A stretch of 64,000 nt of DNA from Tanypteryx hageni (taxonomy: Eukaryota > Arthropoda > Insecta > Odonata > Petaluridae): contig CM054118.1 in assembly GCA_028673005.1 (NCBI GenBank), forward strand, positions 83,267,855-83,331,854. The letters run 5' to 3'. The position numbers and the translations under genes are program-made. Within the stretch, counting starts at the first letter, position 1, and each line of letters starts with the position of its first letter. A model generated the notes under the pieces. It was not told where the DNA came from. It searched no databases and was given only the letters and a program-made list of their open reading frames with translations. Below, piece after piece: positions 56,851-64,000 of this stretch.

Positions 56851-58290
56851 CGGACACTGGGGTGGAGGCTAAAAAGAATCGTTAAGAATGCGAGAAAACG
56901 TTGCATTAAACGGGAGTGGGTTTTCCGCGGAGGAGGAACAACTGCCTGGGAACGGACGAAGTGGCGCTGTGAGTGTGTGCGGTGAATGGGAGTCGAGAGG
57001 CATACTATTTTTCTCCATTTTCCGTTAAACGATTACTTCGCTTTTTAAGACGGATTAAGGCTGCATTAAAAACGCGCAGCTATTGCCGATAAAAATTTCT
57101 ATATGTAGACGCGTATATTTTTGCGTGTATTCATACACATATATAGCGCGCACTTATTTATAGAGTTTAATGAGAAGGCTGTAAATAAAAATACGCAGTT
57201 GAGAGGGATGCAGGCAGGTAGATTAATGACTGGGAATATTTCGTTTAAGAAAAAGAAAGAGGGAACCGGTGATAAAGATGAGGTGAGGATCCCGTTAAAG
57301 CGAGAAACGGAAGAGAAGATCGAATGGAGGAAGTTGATGGAGGGGAAGAGAGAGAGAGAGGAATTTACTCTGCGGAACAGCCCGAGGAGGGGGAAGGGAT
57401 TACCTTCATCGTGGCGCGGAAACACGCGAATGTGAGGAAAGTAGGTTTGCTTATTGTGGACTTAGCAATTTCGGTCTCGCTGGGAGTTGCTTGGGTAGGC
57501 GGCATCGGACGGAGCGAGAGGGAGGACGAGAAGAAATAGATTAATGGGGACGGCGCACTCAGGGCCAAGAGGGGAGGAAGAGAAGGGGGAGGGTGCTGGA
57601 CGGGGCGGAGAGGAGGCGGGGAACAGGGTTTGGAAGGGGCGGGGGAGGGAGGCATGAGTAGGTGGCTCGCCAGGACTTCTTAGCGTGGGCGTTTGTTACG
57701 GAGCGAGTATTGCTTCGCATTTGGAGACGTGTCTTGTTTCTACGCCCGATATCTTAGCCTAACAGGTGGGGATGAGCGAGTATTTTGACGTGCAATTAGG
57801 CTGTCAAGGGTCGAGGATCGCTTTTCATCCAGGTCCGTATTTTCGGCGCTCCATAGTTTGGAGAGGTGTGGCAGCGAAGTCAAAAATTAAATTCAGCATC
57901 GGAGAAATTTAAAATTGTCCGCGTTGGATTAAACAAAGCTTAGCTTTGAAACGTTGAACGTCTATCACGCCATACACTTAATCCCAAGGGAAGCATTTTT
58001 GCGGATGTGTTTTCGGAAGTCAATATGGACTTTGACATGTGATCCCACTGAAAATTAAAATTCTTTTTGACATTTAATCTACGCGCAAATTTTATCAAGT
58101 AGCGAGGGCAAAAACAGACTATAAAAGTTTGAGGTGAATACAGCTAGTATAATTCAATGACTGTAAGGGTGTATTTATTATAAATTTTTACCAACATTTT
58201 TAAAGTATTGCCTGCTAGGAAAGCAAATTCCAATTAAAAATTTTGTAATGTGGCTTAACAGGGTAGCTTGTCAAAGTAGTATTTTATTTA
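56851..58290. other. Mixed spacer, no gene recognised
   Basis: G-rich near 57540-57650, AT-rich from 57880. The 104-codon plus and 108-codon minus frames at 57.1-57.4 kb overlap each other and show no motif. Confidence 0.35.
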
Positions 58291-58294
58291 ATAC

Positions 58295-58400
58295 AAAAGT
58301 TCTCAATCTCTTGCATGTATGGACCGCAAACTCCAATAGAATATAACCACGAAACAATAATAATTTTGTAACTGTGACCCATTATTAACAAGATTAGAAT
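58295..58400. mobile_element. Possible hAT-type terminal fragment
   Basis: AAAGTTCTCAATCTCTTGCA and TGTATGGACCGCAAACTCC resemble the GGTTCTCAACCTTT...GTGGACC beginning of many hAT elements. No partner end or target duplication found. Confidence 0.3.
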
Positions 58401-60035
58401 CCAATTCATGTCACGCCCTATGTCGAGATCTTTCTAAAATATTAGAAACGAAATAGAATATATGTTCTCAAGAATGCACGTCTATTCTTAATCTAAGTTT
58501 ACTGTAGCCACAAGTCACATTGCTGAGTGATTATTTTTCTAAAAATCAATAACGCGCGTATTTAAATAATATTAAAAGAAAAGTTTATATCTTCTCATGG
58601 AAGTAAATCTCGTTTTGGTCTTTAGTATGTCAAATAATATCTCATGACACTGGAAAATATGCTCAAATATTCGACAGAATGGGGCCACTTGCAAAGAAAA
58701 TTGTAATATAATTTGTTTATTAGCAACTAGGACATACTGGAACTTATCAACCGAGCAGCTTAAAAAATGGTAGAGATACTGACAAATAAATTTTGTTCCA
58801 CTCGACGCAACAATGTGTCGAGAGAATTTTGTAAAGATGGTGTATCCAATATTTCCTTATCCAAGCCTCTAAAACATACTTTTAAATTCTCCATATTTGC
58901 ATATTATTTGCAAATTCCGTAAAAGTTATTTCAATTTTCATATCTTTTTTCCACTTTTTGATATAAATTGCTTTACTTAGAATTTTTCCAAACATGAGAT
59001 GACGGATATTGTCATCAAATCGCACCACTGTAAATGTCAACATGGCATTGCCCTGGTCCGCAGCGCGCTTTGGACTATGCCCCTCTTGCTTGCTTAGTTT
59101 ATCTATGAGTTGCAAAAACTTTGAGAGAGAGGGAGAAAGAGTAAATTTCACGGATGACCTTTATAACCAACAATTACCTCCGATATTGACTGTTTTATCC
59201 CTTTATGCACCAACGGTACTTACAAGTACCGTTGTTATTAAAAACAAATATTTACACTGCAGTTGAATTTTTAGCGCTTATATTTATAGGCTTTCATTTG
59301 TTGTAGTATAGTATTACTACCAATAAATGGCAGGATTACCTTAACTGTATCATCTTGATGCCACATGGTATTTTTAACCTGTGTCGTCGTGTCAGCCATT
59401 ATTGTGTGCATGGATATACATTTGTCGATGTTTGCCCTTATTTAACTGAAAATCTTCTAGGTAACTAGTATCTTACATTAGAATTTTTTGTGAATTATTA
59501 AAATGTAATATTTGATTAGAAATCATATTCAACTAAACATTTGTTATGATTTATGTTATTAATGAAAAATATATTAAAAGTAATAATAATTTTCTATAAC
59601 AAAATAAATAAGTTTTGGCTAATATTATCTATCAGGATATATTTCTTAAAACAGGATTGAGCTTAAGAAAAATATTTATTAAAAAATATAAATGTTTAAA
59701 AATTTGGTACATATAGATGTAATGTGTATTCGCCATGCTCATCAGATTCATTGCTACTGCAGTTATCTTTGCCATCAACTTGAACGGAGACTAACTGTGG
59801 TATCTGAAATTAATTTTATGAAGGAATTTGAGGCCTGTTCATAATTTAAAGGCGATTCGTTTAAAAAGTACAACGGATTCTTTTTGTTGTTGGTCGAGTG
59901 AATTCCTCTCTGACCATGAGGATCTCCTACACTGTCTCACCCGCTGCTTTGTATTCGTCCTGGAGTGCGTTGGTGCTCGTCGAAGGTTTCAAAATAGGAA
60001 AAGGGACCGGAGGGCGTTGACTCTTTTGGCCACAC
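58401..60035. other. AT-rich stretch, nothing firm
   Basis: A perfect 9-bp-arm palindrome (ACGGTACTT, AC, AAGTACCGT; about 59213-59232) follows CCCTTTATGCACCA and could be a piggyBac-like terminus, but no TTAA site adjoins it. No gene recognised. Confidence 0.3.
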
Positions 60036-60950
60036 TTGTGGGTGCAAGAGAGGGGAAGAGGGAGGGGGGAGGGGTTGCGGGGTATGGGAATAGGAAGAGG
60101 GGGGAGGGGGAATGGTGAAGGGCTAGCGGAGTTAGGGTTTTGGAAGATTGCAGAATTGAGGGAGTTGGGGAAAACTCGTATGGCTTTCGGGGATCGCGAG
60201 TGGGAGTGTGCGTTGGAGAGGGATCAAGATTGGACGATTGAGAGCGGAAGAGTTTTGGATGAGTGTGTTTGGCTCGCCGTGTGAAGAAGAGGCAGATAAA
60301 AAAAAGGACATAGGGAAAAAATGGGATGAGAGAAGGGGAAAAGAGAGAGAGAGAGAAAGAAAAGCGAAGAGGAAGAGAGAAAAAGAGATTGGCGAAGCGA
60401 TGGATTGGTAGAAAAGAGAGAAGAGGCGAGGAACAGAGGAAATGACGAAAAAGGGAGCTAAAGAGTGAGCGAAGACGGAGTCTGAGAAAAAGATAAGGAT
60501 TGGAGAGGGCATTTGAGGGAGGGGGAGAGAGAGAGAGGGAGAGAGCAGTGAAAAGGAGAATGGAGACTTCAGTGGGCGCGGAAAGTGCTACTTTCTCTCT
60601 CCCTACCCACTCCTCTTCCTCTCATTCTCTTATTCCCCTTTTCTTTTCGCCTCTACCTCGCTTTCTATCTCCAGACCCTTTCATTTCGGTTAGAAAGAGG
60701 TGTTTTGGGAGGGAGGAGTAAGAGGAAGGGGGAGGCAGAGAGGCCCAGAAGGGCCGAGTGGGTGGGGCTTTGGGATTGGCAAACGAGCGGTCACGTGGTC
60801 AGATGAGAGAAAGGGATGAATGTTCTGGGGACGTGGAAATAAGGCCGCTCCCTCTTCCCCAACATACTCTCTCTCCTCCTCCCCCCTCCTCCCTTCCTCC
60901 TCCTCTCTTCCTCTTCCTCCATCCATCCCTCCCTCTGAGACCTGAGGAGT
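60036..60950. repeat. Clustered purine-rich and pyrimidine-rich tracts
   Basis: GA-rich at 60040-60120 and 60290-60560, CT-rich at 60590-60680 and 60845-60935 (CTCCTCCCCCCTCCTCC). No coding signature. Confidence 0.6.
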
Positions 60951-61700
60951 AAAGCTGAAAGTGGTCTGGAGTGAAAAAGGACACAGAGAGGTATAGAAAA
61001 AAGCACCGCGTTGTAACAGAAGTTGTTCAATTCACGGGGTATCATCTCACGTATTCTCACTAATCAAATCAACCCCATAATTTAGACCGGCCTAAATGAG
61101 TTTAACAAACTTTCGTATCATATGAGTTGACTTTTCACCAAGATTACGGGGAAGAAAATTATGAAATTCTATTAATGAGGAACGATATATTGGTGAGCTC
61201 TACCGATATCACATACAGGTCAATTATTTTGCGAATTGAATGAAAACCTATGGAATGGCTGCGTTTTAGCTGCACTCCTAGATCAAAGCATAAAACCACC
61301 TTATCTCCGAATAGCAGTGCGCTAAATTAACGCAGTCTGGCGTAAACATATTACACCCATTTCGATCCGAATAGTAATGAGCGGAAGCTCCCAATTACCA
61401 CACGCGTGCTGCAGCGAAAAACGGTCGAGGGTGCGATCCGTGATGAACACGTGAGCAGCACACGCCGCCGTCGCTGACCAGATGGAGCATTGCACACGAT
61501 CACCTCATTAAGGACATCAAAACTCAAGGGAGGTTTTAATTAAAACAATTTTTGATTTGCTGTTCAGAAATGATTTCCGGAAAATAAATGAGTGCATGAG
61601 TTTCAAGTTTTATATCTCACTTAAACACATGGGCACTTGTTGGAATGTACTATGATAATTAATGGGCGCATACTTGAAATTTAAACCGCGGTCCCTGTTA
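60951..61700. other. Spacer, nothing recognised
   Basis: No supported feature. Confidence 0.35.
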
Positions 61701-61710
61701 TACCTAGGGA

Positions 61711-62010
61711 CAGGGTTGGCCCGAGCTAAGGGCGAGTCGGGCGGCTGCCCGGGGCGCCAAAATTTTGGGGGCGCTATTCCGATCATTTATCTATGCATTA
61801 GTTGCAAGCGAATAAATATTGGATACCAATTTATATCGAGGAACAGGCTAGAATCTTGATGGCATTCCCACTAATTTTTCATTATCAATAATTTTAACAG
61901 ATATATGAATAAATTAACATGTACTTTGTAAATATCTCAAAAACATTAACGGAAGGGGCCGCTAGAGTGCTATCTCACCCGGGGCGCCCAATTTCCTCGA
62001 GCCACCCCTG
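61711..62010. mobile_element. 300-bp hAT-like MITE
   Basis: The ends are CAGGGTTGGCCCGAG on the left and, reverse-complemented, CAGGGGTGGCTCGAGG on the right, with inverted sub-terminal GGGGCGCC words. Flanking 8-bp repeats CCTAGGGA (61703-61710) and CGTAGGGA (62011-62018) match at seven of eight positions. AT-rich, non-coding core. Same CAGGG-type ends as the element at 18.2 kb. Confidence 0.85.
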
Positions 62011-62018
62011 CGTAGGGA

Positions 62019-63232
62019 ATATATTTTTCGGGTTAAAAATAAAATCGCAGTCAGTGGGTAGATAGTTATTGGGTTTTAAAATTTCTAAACGAATCGAGTG
62101 AAATCGGGTTTTCATGAAAGCAAAGCAATTACATTTTCAAAGAAATTGGGCTAACTTGGGCTTAAAAGAAATTACATTTTTAAGCATTATACGTTATATT
62201 CCATGCGAGTTATACACGTTACATATTTTTGGATCGGAATCGATTACACATGTAAACTGGTAACCCAACAATGTCTGAAAGTGTTGTTGATTGCTCAGCC
62301 GCGAAGTGTAGGAAAATTATAAACCGTGAATATAACACGAAATGGCGACCTTCTGGTTGGAACTCGGAAATCACGGAGAGCAGAAAATATCAGCGAAATG
62401 AAAGGGCGGGTCGAATCAGAGAAAGAAAAAGGAGAAAGTGGCGAGGGAGGAGGCGAGGTGTGGGATAACGCGAAATTGGGGTTTGGAATCAATTGGGTTG
62501 AGAGGGAACGAAAGCAGTTTTAAATGGGCGCGCGAATGGATGAAATGAGACAAGTGACGCGTTACAAGAGGAGTTCGGGATGGGATAATTGAGTGGGATG
62601 GGAGGAAGGAGAGGGTCCGAAGGGCGAAGGAGTGGGCGTTGTGATTTAAATGTGCAGGAAGAGGAGAGGGAAGGCCGCGCGCCACTGGTAGATTTCACAA
62701 ATTGGGCCCTTTCATTCTTCTGCGAATGGGAGTAAACGGTCTTATAAAACCAGGCTCGTTATCCTTTAGATTATGCAGCGCTATCAGCACAGATTGAGAC
62801 AAGTCCTGCAAAGAGAGAGAGAGAGAGAACGCTGCTTGATCTTGGGCGACTCGTCCCTCGAGAACGAGACCCATGTTTCAGCTTGCATTTTATCTTTAAA
62901 CGAATCAAAGTTGAGATTATTTAAAAGTGTATTACATCTCGTAGGAACAGAAATGTCATATATCGGGTGTTGTTGAGAAGTACACATTTAGGCCAAACTA
63001 AGTCTACTGTTATTTATGTATGCAGAATTTCTAGTAATCCCCCACATTTGCTTTGTTTTCCAACATTTATGTCTTCGCAAAAATAATAATCTTGATATTT
63101 TACTTTCTTCTGTCACTTTCCATAATTAAGTCATAAGCTTTAACAAAAATATAACTGTCGAATTGCACAGTGAACATTTAAATAAATCGATCTCCAACAT
63201 GACTGCGCATCTGGTTAGTTCCAACCTTACAG
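62019..63232. other. Spacer with a GA-rich patch
   Basis: GA-rich at 62390-62660; no gene recognised. Confidence 0.35.
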
Positions 63233-63240
63233 AACTAAAG

Positions 63241-63631
63241 CAGCGGTTCTCAAACTTCTGCTGCGACCCTAAACTGACCACCAATAGGACTTCGCGACCC
63301 ATACCTGGACTCTTGCGACCCGAGCTTCAATTGAGCTAAGATACAACACAGATTGCTGTAAATACGCCCCTGCCAGCGGACGCTACCACTGTATCGCTCT
63401 ACTGCGCCGCAAATTTGGTCGGTCTTGGTCATTAAAATTTTCGAGAAAAGGGTAGAATTAATGTATGAAAGTGAATGAAAAATTTTCGGTTGATCTAATA
63501 TTCCTATATATATATATATACATATATAATCTGACTCTCGGGAAAGTTTTATTCTGATGATCCTTCGCGACTCAACTGAGGACCCCACGAGACCTTGATT
63601 TGGGTCGCGACCCCGAGGTCGGGAACCACTA
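63241..63631. mobile_element. 391-bp hAT-like non-autonomous element with perfect 8-bp target duplication
   Basis: AACTAAAG flanks both ends (63233-63240 and 63632-63639). The left end is CAGCGGTTCTCAAACTTCTG; the right end reverse-complemented is TAGTGGTTCCCGACCTCGG, then GGTCGCGACCC. These are standard hAT termini. The core is non-coding and contains a short interrupted (TA)n at about 63504-63527. Confidence 0.93.
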
Positions 63632-63639
63632 AACTAAAG

Positions 63640-64000
63640 GAACTTTTTCGATCATCAGTTGAATTCCAGTTACATCCAAAATTCGAAAATGAAATTCACT
63701 TTGTATATACAATGGAACTTTTATAATCCAAAGGTTTGTAAGTCGAATTTTGGTGTAATTCGAAGTGAATTCATTTTACCGACCAAAATTGTTATGTTGT
63801 TTGGTTTCGATTACTCAAATTTCTCTAACCATAATTTTCTATTACTCGATAGTGATAACATTTTCTGATTAATTTTTCCTTTACGTCGAAGTTCTGGTAA
63901 ATAATCCTCCCCATATTTACGATATTTCGACTTCCATATGATTTTAAGTTTGCTGTACGTTTTGTCACGGTTTTTTTACTTTTATGTCCCAGTACTTCGA
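63640..64000. other. AT-rich end of window
   Basis: A 69-codon frame (63659-63868) has no recognised motif. Confidence 0.3.

Overview
This is a gene-poor, repeat-dominated eukaryotic window. The repeat types are those of an arthropod, probably an insect, but I cannot name the species: Penelope-like elements (PLEs), a LINE with decayed copies in both orientations, tRNA-derived SINEs, a Helitron/Pif1 helicase relic, hAT- and mariner-type miniature elements, long (TA)n tracts and very long polypurine minisatellites. I could not support any intact host protein-coding gene, rRNA, functional tRNA or CRISPR array. Most long open frames are artefacts of T-poor polypurine DNA.

Layout. 0-5.9 kb: purine-rich low-complexity DNA, a GIY-YIG relic of a diverged PLE (1.7-2.06 kb), a GA tract, and a 15-bp G-rich minisatellite (4.06-4.76 kb). 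6.4-10.1 kb: a PHD-like zinc-finger relic, the N-terminal half of a PLE reverse transcriptase, and a 1.5-kb element with 96-bp inverted ends that interrupts it. 11.2-13.8 kb: a Pif1/Helitron helicase broken by a SINE, a fold-back element and a solo PLE terminal repeat sitting between two (TA)n tracts. 16.6-18.5 kb: a 72-bp tandem array, a 123-bp and a 258-bp hAT-like element with target duplications, and further tRNA-derived repeats. 24.7-26 kb: 1.3 kb of polypurine DNA. 29.3-33 kb: a TA-flanked MITE, a LINE C-terminal relic, and the best-preserved coding element, a 5'-truncated PLE with the catalytic RT half plus GIY-YIG endonuclease, headed by an inverted terminal repeat and followed by a SINE. 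35.6-40.6 kb: two GA tracts and a GC-rich patch. 44-52.3 kb: rearranged SINE copies, a dimeric tandem repeat, and two copies of one LINE, one of them carrying a mariner/IS630-type transposase fragment. 53.7-56.9 kb: the largest polypurine block, with a 187-bp higher-order duplication. 58-63.7 kb: further hAT-like elements, two with 8-bp target duplications.

The most interesting pattern is structural. The truncated PLE copy starts with an inverted terminal repeat that resembles the solo copy at 12.7 kb more than its own 3' end. Three of five copies of an unrelated tRNA-derived SINE likewise carry an inverted piece of their own 3' part at the 5' end, and both element types abut (TA)n. This raises the hypothesis that the SINE is mobilised by PLE machinery. 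Hammerhead-ribozyme-like core motifs are visible in the PLE terminal repeats.
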